Positions 9,001 through 18,908 of a stretch of 28,450 nucleotides of DNA are shown in pieces. The position numbers and the translations under genes are program-made. The DNA comes from Willaertia magna. Its lineage: Eukaryota > Heterolobosea > Eutetramitea > Acrasida > Naegleriidae. The stretch spans positions 1 through 28,450 of the forward strand of contig CADWAF010000249.1 of NCBI GenBank assembly GCA_902984215.1, read 5' to 3'. Each line of letters begins with the position of its first letter. The stretch's first letter is position 1. The notes under the pieces were generated by a model. It was not told the DNA's origin and did not search any database. It worked only from the letters and a program-made list of their open reading frames with translations.

Positions 9001-10978
9001 GAAGATAAATTACAAGATGGTGTACCTGAATGTATAGATAGTTTACAGCACGCTGGTATAAAGATATTTATGTTGACAGGTGATAAAATGGAAACGTCAG
9101 TTTCAATTGGTATAACTTGTAAATTAATTACAAAAGATCAAAATTTATTTTATTTAAAAGGTGACAATGAAGATTTAATTTATCAACAATTACAAAATTG
9201 TTTAAATACTTCAAATAATGAAAAATTATTTTCTTTAATTTTTGAAGGTAAAATTTTAAAATATATTTTAGATAAAGAAGAAAATGTCAATTTATTTTTA
9301 CAACTTATTAAACAATGTCAATCATGTATTTGTTGTAGAATGACACCAAAATGGAAAGGAAAAATTGTGAACCTAATGAAAGGAAATGATAAATTAACAA
9401 ATGATAATGCAACTATATGTTTAGCTATTGGTGATGGTTCAAATGGTAAGTTTATTATTTTATTTACAATTTTATTTATTTAATATCCAAATAATTATAA
9501 AAGATATAAATATGATATTAGAAGCAGATGTTGGAGTAGGAATAACGACTACGCCATCAATTTTAAAACAACACAAAAATTTACAAAATTTAACAAATGA
9601 TGAAAAGATTGATTTAATCCACAATTTAGAACATTTACAAGCTTTTCGTCAAGCAGATTATGGTATTCCAACATTTAGTTACCTAAAAAAATTATTATTA
9701 TACCATGGTAGAAATAGTTACAAAAAACTATCTTTATTAACACAATATACAATGTATAAATCTATAATATTATCTGGTTGTCAATTAACATTTAATTATT
9801 TATTGGGTAATTTTAGTGGAATGACAGTTCTAAAAAGTTCAAGTTTAGTTTTTTATAATTTATTATTTACAAGTTTATTACCTTTTACTTTTATTTTTAA
9901 AGATATTACAATTTATCAATTATGGAAATCTTTATATTTTTTTATTAATCAATTTTTAAATAATTCAAAAGATAAACAAGAAAATTTACAAAATAATTTA
10001 CAACAAACCCCTTTATTAAAAAATACATTTGACGTAAGTGAAGAGGCTTTAGAGAAAATCCCTGAACTTTATAGAGAAAGTCAAATGGGAAAGAATTTAA
10101 CTAAAAAAACATTTACTTTATGGTTTGTTAATGCAATTTACCAAGCCTTTATAATTTTATTTATTACAATTACTATTTATTCAGTAGGAAGTTATACTAG
10201 TGATAGTTGTGGAGGACAATCTTCAACAATAGTTGATTCAACAACTAGTACCACCGAAGTTGTTGCTTCTAATACTAATGCAGTTGCTCCACCATCGTCA
10301 GATAGTGGTATTGCCTCGATGGCTGCTTCTATTGTAGGTAATAGTAGTCAATTAGAAATATTAGATAGAATTATTATTTTTTCATTAGTTATAATTCAAT
10401 GGTTAGCTGTTTTAATTTTCAATTATGACTTTAATCTTTTTAATTTATTTAAAAAATTATGCCAAAAGAAATTATTCAAAAATATTTCAGTTGTTACTTT
10501 AATTATTTTATTAAGTTTTACAAGTTTCTATTTTGTTTATTTAATATCGAATAAGATTAATTCCTTAAATTCTTTATTATTTATTTTAGGTGAATATTTA
10601 TGTGTTTATAAAATTACATTATTAGCGTTATGCTTTAGTTTATTACCCTTTTTATTAATTGCTTTTGGTAAAGACAGTAATATTGGTTGGAAATTAGTTC
10701 ATTATTGTAATGAATATTTCTTTAAAAAGAATAACAACGTGGTTGATAATAATAATATTGAAAGAAATAATAATAACGACAGCTTAAGCTTAATGTTGAA
10801 TGAAATGACAGAAGATGATATTTATCTTTTAAGAAATAACCCTTCTGCATATGTTGTAAAGAAAGAAAAGGAATTTAAATCTTTACAAGAACAAGGTCAA
10901 TTATTAATAGATAATGATACTTTCTATTTTGAATTAAGAAATAAGATTAGATGGTCTTTCAATCTACCCCCTCTCTAA
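6017..10978 (+). CDS. P4-type ATPase (phospholipid flippase-like)
   Basis: This is a membrane pump of about 1600 residues; P4-ATPases move phospholipids from the outer to the cytosolic leaflet. Exons are 6017-6747, 6849-9445 and 9504-10978, with introns starting GTATGT (phase 2) and GTAAGT (phase 1). Splicing rebuilds two signature motifs: SPTNPISTWIPLL and GDGSNDINMILEADVGVGI. Other motifs, by residue: DGE at 356-358, DKTGT at 682-686 with phosphorylated Asp682, KGAD at 851-854, TGDK at 987-990, GDGSND at 1105-1110. The canonical M1 region follows NTKYQWHNFLWKSLREQF. Oddities: an extra hydrophobic stretch near residues 78-120, a long acidic and Asn-rich insertion at about 360-470, PQSV at 632-635 where most P4 pumps have PISL, and DGEF instead of DGET. 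The C-terminal membrane half is complete. Lipid specificity cannot be read from the sequence. Confidence 0.9.
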
Positions 10979-11140
10979 GTTTTCTTCCCGTTTATTTAAT
11001 TATTTCAACAAACAACAATTTTATTAAATTAATAAAGGGTTCAACAGTTTAAAATTACTCTTTCCTTCCGATGATTATTTCTTGAAAGATAGCAAGTAGT
11101 CGAGTTAACTGACAGTCAGCTCACAAAGAGTCCTTGCAAA

Positions 11141-11174
11141 CCCTTTTCGCCAACTTGGTTCTTCTCGGAAAGGG
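11141..11174 (+). other. Stem-loop in the ThrRS upstream region
   Basis: CCCTTTTCG (11141-11149) pairs with CGGAAAGGG (11166-11174), a 9-bp stem with one G-U wobble and a 16-nt loop, 47 nt before the ATG at 11222. If transcribed, it lies in the 5' UTR. Structure is read from the sequence; function is unknown. Confidence 0.4.
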
Positions 11175-11221
11175 CAATAAAACCAGCTGTTAGTGTTCAC
11201 GATGAAAATAAGCCTAAAAAA

Positions 11222-13699
11222 ATGTTAAAACGTTTTCACTTGAGGACTCTTTCGTCATCTTTATGTTCTTCTTCTTTCTTACGGGTCTATCATCCTACAA
11301 TATGTTGTTCTCCTTTAATGATTACGGGAAAGAAGATAAATACAGTTTTGATAAACAATAAAAATCAAACATCTCACTTTCATATTAAAAATAATAAATT
11401 AAATTTATTGCAACAACAAATTATTAATCCCGAATTAAAATGGGAAAATCTAAAAAGTCAAACATTACAACTTTCATCTTCTTTATTACAAGAAATTCAA
11501 CAAAATAAAGAACTTTCAATTACTTTACAATTTGAAAATAAAACTAAAATAATAAATTTAAAATTAAATGAAAATATTTTACAAAAAACTTTATTAGAAT
11601 TATTTGCAAATGAAAATTTCTTTAAAAATGAAATTTCAGAAATGTTAAGTTGTTCTATAAATAAAACTCAAATATTTGATTTAAATGATACTTTATTAGA
11701 AGTAATTTATACTTTACAATCAACTAATTTAAATTTTATAAAATTTCATACATTTAATGAAGAAGAAGGAAAATCTGTATTTTGGCATTCTTCTTCTCAT
11801 TTATTGGGCTATGCTTTAGAAAATTATTTTTTAAATGAATATCAACCACAACAAGGACAATTAGAACAACAAAAAGAAGAAGAAGAAAAGAATAATGGAA
11901 AGGTTAATATCCAATTAAGTGATGGTCCACCATTAAATCCAAATGATCCTTCCAATTTAACAGGTGGATTTTTCTATGAAAGTTTTTTATCAAATAATTT
12001 TAAATTATCTCAAGAAATTTTTGAAAAGTTAGAAAATTTTATAAATTTAAATTGTTTAAATGTGAAAGATGCAAAAAATAAATTAAAATTTGAAAAGAAA
12101 ATTATTACAAAAGAAATTGCTTTACAATTATTTAAAGATAATGATTTTAAATTAGAAATTTTAAATAAATTAAAAGATGATGAATTAATTAAAATTTATA
12201 AATACGATAATTTTATTGATTTATGTAGAGGACCTCACTTGCCAAGCTCAAATTTCATTAAAGTTTTAAAATTAAATCGTGTAGGTGGTGTCAATTATAA
12301 GTTAAAAAAAGAAAATAATGAGATTGATGTATTATTACAAAGAATATATGGTATATCTTTTCCAAAATTAAAACTTTATGAAGAATATTGTAAAAATTTA
12401 GAAGAAGCATTACAAAGAGATCATCGTGTAATTTCTAGAAAACAAGGTCTATTTTTCTTTCATGAATATTCACCTGGATCACCATTCTTTTTACCACATG
12501 GAACAATTTTATTTAATAAATTAATGCAATTAATTAGAAAAGAATATTTAAGGAGAGAATATCAAGAAGTTATTACACCACAATTATTTAATAAAGATTT
12601 ATGGATGATTAGTGGACATTGGGATCATTACAAAGAAGATATGTTTGTGTTAAGGAATCATCACCATCATAAAGCTGGTGCTAATCAACAACATAGTGGA
12701 TGTTGTGGAGGGCATCATGGTGAAGAGGATAATGTAGAAGAGATTGGTATTAAGCCAATGAATTGTCCTGGTCACTGTTTGATGTTTGCTTCATCTAATA
12801 GATCTTATAAAGATTTACCTATTCGTTATGCAGATTTTAGTCCTTTACATAGAAATGAACCTAAAGGATCATTAACTGGATTGACAAGAGTTATTAGATT
12901 CCATCAAGATGATTCACATATCTTTTGTACAAACGAACAAATCAAAGAAGAAATTGCAAAATGTTTAGAATTTATTGAATTTATTTATAAAAAAGTATTT
13001 AAATTTGAATTAATATTAAATTTATCAACTAGACCAGAAAAATATGTTGGTGAATTGGAAGTTTGGAATGAAGCAGAAAGTGCATTAAAACAATCATTAA
13101 ATGATTTAAATTTAAATTGGAAATTAAATGAAGGCGATGGTGCTTTTTATGGACCTAAAATTGATATTCAAATTAAAGATAGTTTAAATCGTTTACATCA
13201 ATGTGCAACTGTACAATTAGATTTTCAATTGCCTAAAAGATTTCAATTAAAATATCAAGATAAGAATGATCAATATAAAACACCAGTAATTATTCACAGA
13301 GCAGTATTAGGTAGTATTGAAAGATTTATTGCTTTATTAACTGAACATTTAAATGGTAAATGGCCATTTTGGTTAAATCCAAGACAGTGCTATATTTGTC
13401 CAATTAGTACTGAAAATGTTGATTTAATTAATTATTGTGAAAAAGTTAAAAATCAATTAGTAAATAATTATGAAAATAATAATTATATTATTGATGTTGA
13501 TATTAATGATAAAACTACATTAAAAAAGAAAATTAGAGAAGCTCAATTATTAAATTATAATTTCATTATTGTTTTGGGTGAAAAAGAATTAACAAATAAC
13601 ACTGTCAATGTACGTAGAAGAGATGGTACAGTTGTTGGTGAAATGACTTGTGATGAATTATTAAATATGTGGGGAGATTTAATTAAAAATTTTGAATAA
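11222..13699 (+). CDS. Threonyl-tRNA synthetase
   Basis: This class II synthetase attaches threonine to tRNA(Thr). The 825-residue single-exon product has an N-terminal TGS-like region at about 90-170. An editing domain follows with WHSSSH (His189, His193) and DLCRGPH (Cys335, His339). The catalytic domain has KPMNCPGHC with zinc ligand Cys515, LTRVIRFHQDDSHIF, and the HRAVLGSIERF end. A C-terminal anticodon-binding domain begins after NPRQCYICPIS. The first about 30 residues are Arg/Ser/Leu-rich without acidic residues, which suggests a mitochondrial presequence; whether a shorter cytosolic form also arises is not visible. A His/Cys-rich insertion (about 480-505, with four His in a row and GCCGGHHG) sits just before the catalytic zinc loop and is not usual for the family. 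At 825 residues it is longer than bacterial enzymes of about 640. Confidence 0.96.
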   Translation: MLKRFHLRTLSSSLCSSSFLRVYHPTICCSPLMITGKKINTVLINNKNQTSHFHIKNNKLNLLQQQIINPELKWENLKSQTLQLSSSLLQEIQQNKELSITLQFENKTKIINLKLNENILQKTLLELFANENFFKNEISEMLSCSINKTQIFDLNDTLLEVIYTLQSTNLNFIKFHTFNEEEGKSVFWHSSSHLLGYALENYFLNEYQPQQGQLEQQKEEEEKNNGKVNIQLSDGPPLNPNDPSNLTGGFFYESFLSNNFKLSQEIFEKLENFINLNCLNVKDAKNKLKFEKKIITKEIALQLFKDNDFKLEILNKLKDDELIKIYKYDNFIDLCRGPHLPSSNFIKVLKLNRVGGVNYKLKKENNEIDVLLQRIYGISFPKLKLYEEYCKNLEEALQRDHRVISRKQGLFFFHEYSPGSPFFLPHGTILFNKLMQLIRKEYLRREYQEVITPQLFNKDLWMISGHWDHYKEDMFVLRNHHHHKAGANQQHSGCCGGHHGEEDNVEEIGIKPMNCPGHCLMFASSNRSYKDLPIRYADFSPLHRNEPKGSLTGLTRVIRFHQDDSHIFCTNEQIKEEIAKCLEFIEFIYKKVFKFELILNLSTRPEKYVGELEVWNEAESALKQSLNDLNLNWKLNEGDGAFYGPKIDIQIKDSLNRLHQCATVQLDFQLPKRFQLKYQDKNDQYKTPVIIHRAVLGSIERFIALLTEHLNGKWPFWLNPRQCYICPISTENVDLINYCEKVKNQLVNNYENNNYIIDVDINDKTTLKKKIREAQLLNYNFIIVLGEKELTNNTVNVRRRDGTVVGEMTCDELLNMWGDLIKNFE

Positions 13700-13757
13700 T
13701 TTATTTATTTGGTGTATAATTTTTTTGTATTTACAAATAAAAGTTTTAAATTTTTGA

Positions 13758-13767
13758 GTGGCGGGAA
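13758..13767 (+). promoter_or_regulatory. GC-rich E2F-like motif
   Basis: GTGGCGGGAA sits 30 bp before the chosen ATG (13797) of the three-exon gene downstream and shares the GGCGSGAA core with the motif at 5798. It is similar to an E2F site. It is the most GC-rich decamer of this AT-rich spacer. Confidence 0.3.
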
Positions 13768-13796
13768 GGATTTTTCAGAATGAATACAAAAAAGAA

Positions 13797-14875
13797 ATGG
13801 TCAATCGTGGTACATCGTTCATTATTGGAGGTAGCAATAATAATAGAAGGGAAGTGAATAATAATAACAATAATAATAACGGTAATCCTAATAGTAGTGG
13901 TGGTGCTAGTGTAGCTGCTACTAATTTCAGTTCGTTGGTTGAGTTTTCTCTGTCAAACAATAGACAGGACGGTCCTTTACTTTTGGGTAAGGAAGTACAA
14001 GCGCTAGTTTCAAAGAAAGGGATGATAGAAAGTAATAGTAGGAATAACAAAGCCTTTTCTAGTTTAACAAGTCATTATCAGCAACAGCAACAACAACAAC
14101 AGGCGAATAGAGGAAATAAACATATCCAAGCCTTGAAGCCTGTACCTTCCTTATCGAATGATTATCCCCTTACAGCCTCTGCTACTGTTCAAAACAATAA
14201 GGACAATCCTCAACAACTTTTACGTAGAAAGACAAATGTTCCCTTTAATTTCAATCAACTAACAAGAGAAAAGGAAGTTCAAAAGAGACTTCAACAAGAT
14301 TGTAAATCCGCTAACAATGTAAAATACAACCCTACTCCTTTCCTTTCTAATCATCTTGCTCAACTAAGGGAAAATTCGAGGTAAGTTAACAGCATAGTCA
14401 ATCCTGGTATTAAAGAATTACTATTGGAATAACAAATAATAGAAAGAGATACATGCCTTCATGTAAACAGCGTAAAAACAATGCAATTGGTTTTGCTAAA
14501 ACTCTAACGGGAGACACTCCAGAAAAAGTGTTGGAAAAACTGCAGCAAATTCAAGAGCAAAGTCAAAATAATCATAATATGGATACAGAAGAAGATATTC
14601 AAGTAGCTGACTTAGTTAATAAGGATTCTTCGTCAGGCGTAGTTGACCAACAACTAGGTTTGTATAGTACATTGTTTTCATATTAATGTTCTAACTTTCT
14701 TTGTTTTTATTTATTAGATAACTATAACAAGGATGTGAAACCAAAACAAAATGATAAAACTTACTTTGAAGATGAAGAACCTATAAGGTCAACTGTGGAA
14801 AAGCCCAAAACTTCACTTAAAATATCAACGATGTGTTTTAATCAAATGAAAAGTGTTTACAGAACTCGAAAATAA
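13797..14875 (+). CDS. Unrecognised Asn/Gln-rich protein (three exons)
   Basis: Exons 13797-14380, 14443-14657 and 14718-14875 join in frame (phases 2 and 1) into 318 residues ending in TAA. Donors are GTAAGT and GTTTGT; introns are 62 and 60 bp, each with in-frame stops, and both acceptors are TAG. The start is the first in-frame ATG, MVNRGTSFIIGG; the frame stays open to 13758 but without ATG. An N-terminal Asn run and a later Gln run mark it as largely disordered. Charged segments such as LTREKEVQKRLQQD, TGDTPEKVLEKLQQIQEQ and the C-terminal SVYRTRK may be short helices or motifs. No catalytic domain is seen. The gene lies 97 bp after the ThrRS stop and may use the GC-rich motif at 13758. 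Function is unknown; a regulatory or cell-cycle role would be a guess. Confidence 0.72.
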
Positions 14876-14958
14876 TTATTCAAATAATAATTGTTAATCA
14901 ACCGCGTAAGAAATGGACCTTGATTTGTACAAAAATTATTATAATTTATTATTTACAT

Positions 14959-15498
14959 TTATATGTTACCGTTATTAGTTTTAGAATTACTATTAGAATT
15001 TACAAAAAACTCAAAATTTTGGAAAACTGGATTAATTGTTGTAGAAAAACAAATTGAATTATCATGACAATTTCTTATTGGAATAGTGCTTTTCACCACT
15101 GAAACAGCTACTATTTGAAAATGTTGTTGTTGACTATCATTATTATTACAATTATCAAAAGGTAAAGACGATGTATCAATTTGTATAACTATATTACTTC
15201 CTTCTTGAATATAATGAAAATTCATCTTCTCCCATTCACTAGTAAATGTTGGAAATAGACTATATACATTCTTATTACTATCTATTAATAGAATTGTTAG
15301 ATGAGTTGCTTTATCACTTGAATTTTCAAAATATAAATGTAATTTTTCACCTCGTATCAAGACATTATCTTTTATGTGATGGTGTTGTCTCGCAATTTTA
15401 CATGTATGAAATAGTCTATATGTTTTTGATATTTCTAATTGTTCAGGTGTGTATTGTCTATTTAATAATAATTGTTGAACTGTTACTGCAGTGGCCAT
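14959..15498 (-). CDS. Unknown 179-residue protein, possible DUF4384-like fold
   Basis: This single-exon gene runs from an ATG at 15498 to TAA. The middle of the product reads as a beta-sandwich-like domain: a GEKLHLYFEN strand, LTILLIDSNKNVYSLFPTF, GSNIVIQI and a QIVAVSVVKS strand near the end. The pattern of a strand ending in DSNKNVYSLFP followed by a turn and GSN resembles DUF4384-type domains from memory only, so that label is tentative. The tail is Asn/Ser-rich. There is no signal peptide or membrane segment. It is convergent with the low-complexity gene to its left (83 bp between stops). A chance open frame is unlikely because of the length and strand pattern. Confidence 0.6.
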   Translation of the reverse strand: MATAVTVQQLLLNRQYTPEQLEISKTYRLFHTCKIARQHHHIKDNVLIRGEKLHLYFENSSDKATHLTILLIDSNKNVYSLFPTFTSEWEKMNFHYIQEGSNIVIQIDTSSLPFDNCNNNDSQQQHFQIVAVSVVKSTIPIRNCHDNSICFSTTINPVFQNFEFFVNSNSNSKTNNGNI

Positions 15499-16344
15499 TG
15501 TTGTTATGGATGAATTATTGTTTTAGTTAGTTTTAATCTCTTTTTTTACTGATTGTTGTTTGAAATAGATACGTTGAAATGGATGACAATTTATTTAACT
15601 TCCAATAGTGAATTGAATTTGCAAGTCGTTCTTCTAAATGAAGTTGTGTTTGTTTTTTGAAGTGTGTACTATAAAGGGCGCAATTCAATTTGAAGTAAAC
15701 AAGAACACTCTAATGGTTGCTGTTACTTTTTTTTCAAGTTTGATGTTGTTCAATTTAATCGCAGGATTCAATGTTCCTTTATACTTTCGATCGGTTTTTT
15801 ATTTGTGTGTGATTTGAAAGCTTAAAGTTCCTGTGCGGTGTTGCAACAAGGAATGAACCTCCAATAAAGTGTAACATAACATACAGGCACAGTTCATTGC
15901 CATATTGCAAGAACATGTCAAAGATTCCTCTTTGCTTTTGTAATATAATTAAAAGGAAAAGGATTTGAAGCTGTAACCAGCTTTATTTAACAGAACTAAA
16001 GGATTCCTTATACTGTTCCAATTGTATCTACAATTATTAGTTGTTACTTGAAATAATTGACTTCTTGCACATTGACAATCAAGTTAAAACTAAATTTCAA
16101 AGTACCTGTAGAACTCAAATAATAATACCAAAGTGTATTAGGCTTCCAAAATAGCAATTACCACAACTTTCAGGCTGCATTGTTCCTTATTCCATTACTA
16201 TTCAACCTCCTTTCTTCCTTAATAATGTTCTCTCATTAACACTATTATAATCCTTAATCTTAATTATTCTTAAACGTTTAAGAACAAAACAATAATTTAA
16301 TATAAAGTATCTTCTCTAGTACTACTATTACTTATCCAATATTA
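15499..16344. other. Gene-free spacer with small hairpins
   Basis: About 850 bp lie between two minus-strand genes, less AT-rich than other spacers. I find no convincing coding exon, tRNA or other known RNA. A perfect 6-bp stem AAGCTG/CAGCTT with a TAAC loop lies at 15968-15983. A looser inverted arrangement around 15841-15910 has AATGAAC pairing with GTTCATT and flanking TTGCAA on both sides. The part near 15500-15700 is presumably the promoter of the gene at 14959-15498. Confidence 0.4.
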
Positions 16345-17484
16345 TTATTGGTCAATTAGAAAATTATTTGTAGATACTTCTTCTTTCACTTTTCTATTTG
16401 GTAATAAAATTGAAAAGGAATGATAATTCTCTCCTCTTATATGTCCTTCTTTCATTTTCAATGACTTAATTACTTTTATTGCTAACTCTTCTGTAACTTT
16501 TCTTTCTAAGGATGATGATTTACTTTTTAAAAATAAATCAATAAATAAATTTATATCCTTTTCTTCTTCTTCTTGCTCTTGCTCTTCCTTATTCTTTCTT
16601 TTATTATTGGTTATTGGGGAAGAAGATGATGATAATGAGGCTAAAATAAAACTTTTTAATTCTTTTTGAAAATCTTCACTGTTTATCAAGTCAATATATT
16701 GATCTATACTTTCAGTTTTACCAAATAGAAAGGAATGAATATTAATTAGTTCAGATAATAATTTATTATCTCCTCCTTCTACTTGCTTACTTTTCTTTTC
16801 GTATTCTTCATTATTAGAAACAATAACATCTCTTTTAGGAAAGAAAATTGTATGATGAATATCATTCTTCTTATTGTTATTACTAGTCAACCAATAAGAA
16901 GAAAGATATTTAATATTCTTTACTTTATGAAATAAAAGATTAGGTCTCATTAAGATGATAAGATCATAATGTAAGGCTTCACCATTTGCACTACTACTTT
17001 CTTCAATTCTCTTTCTTTCATTCTTTAAAGTTAATAATTCTTTCCATTCTTCAAAGAAAGAATTTAATTCTTTATTTAATTTGCTCTCTTCTTTTACTTC
17101 TTCTTTAGAAGAAGTATAGGTTTTTATAAATTTTAAATTCGGAATATGTTGAATTGCTTGTTTTATAAACTCTTTATCCGAAGAAGATGTTTTTTCTTGA
17201 CCTTCTTCATCATCTTTTTGAAATAAAACAAAAACATCCGGAAAGTCTTGTCCTTCAAATAAATCAATGTAATATCTAGTAAATAATTGCGAAAATATAT
17301 TCCATTCCTTTCCGTAAAGAAAAATTGCAATCTTTTGTTTCGGTAAATGTTTTAATGATGTCAATTGAATAAATTTATTGGAATAATAATAAAATTGAAT
17401 GAAATAGAGAAAGAAAAGTAAAGTAGTAAATAATAAAAGTCCATAAAGTAAAAAAGATAAATTTCTTCTCGTTATCGTCTTCAT
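16345..17484 (-). CDS. Type II membrane protein, glycosyltransferase-like
   Basis: This is a 379-residue protein with a short basic N-terminus (MKTITRR) and one strong transmembrane segment at about 9-34, giving a type II topology typical of Golgi enzymes. The lumenal part starts with KIAIFLYGKEWN, contains DVFVLFQKDDE and later YDLIILMRPNLLF (173-185). This resembles the D-x-x-x-x-x-RP-D/N-L segment seen in several unclassified Golgi glycosyltransferase-like proteins. Then follow FFPKRDVIVSNNEEY and an HSFLFGKTESIDQYIDL stretch, in the place where such proteins often carry an acceptor-proximal FG motif. Acidic, Lys-rich insertions interrupt it. No complete DXD metal site is evident, so enzymatic activity is unproven. 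The gene is a single exon ending in TAA. Confidence 0.6.
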   Translation of the reverse strand: MKTITRRNLSFLLYGLLLFTTLLFFLYFIQFYYYSNKFIQLTSLKHLPKQKIAIFLYGKEWNIFSQLFTRYYIDLFEGQDFPDVFVLFQKDDEEGQEKTSSSDKEFIKQAIQHIPNLKFIKTYTSSKEEVKEESKLNKELNSFFEEWKELLTLKNERKRIEESSSANGEALHYDLIILMRPNLLFHKVKNIKYLSSYWLTSNNNKKNDIHHTIFFPKRDVIVSNNEEYEKKSKQVEGGDNKLLSELINIHSFLFGKTESIDQYIDLINSEDFQKELKSFILASLSSSSSPITNNKRKNKEEQEQEEEEKDINLFIDLFLKSKSSSLERKVTEELAIKVIKSLKMKEGHIRGENYHSFSILLPNRKVKEEVSTNNFLIDQ

Positions 17485-17753
17485 TCTTTTATTTTTTCAC
17501 ACAACAAACAAGCCTTTAGGCTTTCAAACAAAACTTCTCCAAGAAGAGGAAGAACTGACTAGAACGAAAGTTTTCAAAAAGGCTTAAATCCGCAGTTTTT
17601 TAAATAAACATATACTCAGAGCTTTTCATTTAAACTAGTGCAGTCTTTTATTAAATAAATAATAAGAACCAGTTCAATTATTTCACTTAGGTTGATAAAA
17701 GTTACAAATTAATTTCTTAGTTAAAATTTACAAAATTTACAAAGATAAATAAA

Positions 17754-18164
17754 TTATTGAGTATTATTCTTAAAACGATTATTACATCTAGTACAAATTA
17801 ACCATAAATTCATACCACCTTGATTTTCTTTAATAATACCAAAACCAGTTTGTAAATAAACAGCTTCATCATTACCACATTTCTTACAAGCACCTATACC
17901 AATCTTACCTCTAGGTAATGTTGGATCTTTAGTTAATTCACTCCATTCAATATTACTCCATTGAATATCTTTTGCTGCTTTAATATCATTTCTATAAACA
18001 ACATATTGTACGGTTGAAGCTTTTTCTCTATTATCGCAATGACGACATTTAAATTCTAAAGTTTTTTCAATTTTATTTTCTCTCGGATATAACATGTTAT
18101 TGCATTCTGAACAAAATTTCATGCCTAAATTATCATCTTCTTCTTCATAGTATTGATCTTCCAT
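17754..18164 (-). CDS. RPB9: RNA polymerase II subunit RPB9
   Basis: This small zinc-ribbon subunit of RNA polymerase II acts in start-site choice, elongation and proofreading with TFIIS. The 136-residue product has an acidic leader, the N-terminal ribbon FCSECNNMLYPRE with the second pair CRHC, the linker DPTLPRG, and the C-terminal TFIIS-like ribbon CKKCGNDEAVYLQT closed by CTRC. All eight zinc-binding cysteines are present. The length is close to the 122-125 residues of yeast and human RPB9; the extra residues are the acidic N-terminus. It is transcribed divergently from RPL28 across a 330-bp shared upstream region. The ATG is preceded by a long A-rich stretch on the coding strand. Confidence 0.96.
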   Translation of the reverse strand: MEDQYYEEEDDNLGMKFCSECNNMLYPRENKIEKTLEFKCRHCDNREKASTVQYVVYRNDIKAAKDIQWSNIEWSELTKDPTLPRGKIGIGACKKCGNDEAVYLQTGFGIIKENQGGMNLWLICTRCNNRFKNNTQ

Positions 18165-18400
18165 TTTTTTTTTAAAAAAATTAATTGAAATTATTAACTG
18201 ATTTTTTATTTAAAATAATAAAAAATTAATTGAAGTAAGTGAAGTTTTTTATGGTGAATTTATTACATAGTACGAAAGAAATTGTTATAATTGTTATTAT
18301 TATCAGTCACTAAAATTATTTTCTTGAAAGCCTTGTTGCTTGTTTGCCAGCAACACTACTTGGTCAGTAAAACTTCAAAGGCTTTGTGATTTTCACAAAA

Positions 18401-18419
18401 ATTTTTCAGGCTGAAAAAT
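18401..18419. promoter_or_regulatory. Perfect 19-bp palindrome before RPL28
   Basis: ATTTTTCAG (18401-18409) and CTGAAAAAT (18411-18419) are exact reverse complements around a single G. The site lies 76 bp upstream of the RPL28 ATG in the shared RPB9/RPL28 promoter region. It could bind a dimeric factor or form a 5' UTR hairpin. A second short hairpin, GTTGCT/AGCAAC, lies nearby at 18335-18354. Confidence 0.5.
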
Positions 18420-18494
18420 GAAGTCATTGTAAAGTACATAGGAAGGTTTAAAAGTTGTCTTTTTGTTTTTCGAAAAAAATACATAAACGTCATA

Positions 18495-18908
18495 ATGGCT
18501 ACCGTCAGTGGAGATTTAATCTGGGAATTAACCAAGAACAATTCTTCTTTCTTAAAGAGAACCAAAAAGAATGGTGGTGCAGACTTTAACGTTGCTCCAA
18601 CTAACCCACTTGCTTTAAATAAGAAAAAATATGCAGCTGGTGCAAACAAATCTACATCCGTAACTGTAACAAAGAATGGTGATTTAGTTATCAAGAAGGC
18701 TGATAGCGCAAATATTAGAAAACCAAGTCAATATACCACTAAAGTTAAAAATACTAAAGGTCATCGTTCAGTAACTAAATATGCACAATTAGTTGTTGAA
18801 GCAACTGAAGGTGAAGATTTCAGACCAGATTTAAAGAGAGCTTTAGTTGTTAGAGCAGCAAGATTATTAAAATTAAAGCAATTATCCAAGAGAACTCAAA
18901 AGAAATAA
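18495..18908 (+). CDS. RPL28: 60S ribosomal protein L28 (eL28)
   Basis: This is a eukaryote-specific component of the large ribosomal subunit. The 137-residue basic protein begins MATVSGDLIWELTKNNSSFL, the classic eL28 opening (S-x-D-L-x-W-x-x-x-K-N-N-S-x-F). It continues with NPLALNKKKYAAGANKS, a KPSQYTTK strand and a Lys/Arg-rich helical end (RAARLLKLKQLSKRTQKK). Length matches the family (about 137 in human). Codon use is more biased than in neighbours, as expected for a highly expressed gene. It is a single exon ending in TAA. No intron is seen, although one in the 5' UTR cannot be excluded. Confidence 0.96.
   Translation: MATVSGDLIWELTKNNSSFLKRTKKNGGADFNVAPTNPLALNKKKYAAGANKSTSVTVTKNGDLVIKKADSANIRKPSQYTTKVKNTKGHRSVTKYAQLVVEATEGEDFRPDLKRALVVRAARLLKLKQLSKRTQKK

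Noticed and set aside
9446..9503. Premature stop in the P4-ATPase, splitting it into two genes
   Set aside because: A 58-bp GTAAGT-AAG intron removes the stop and rebuilds the GDGSNDINM motif exactly, so it is one gene.
13775..14050. Minus-strand frame with poly-Leu stretches
   Set aside because: The Leu runs are the reverse complement of the Asn-coding AAT/AAC run of the real gene on the plus strand.
15246..15530. Plus-strand frame opposite the 179-residue gene
   Set aside because: It is dominated by Ile/Tyr/Leu from AT-rich antisense and overlaps a better minus-strand gene.
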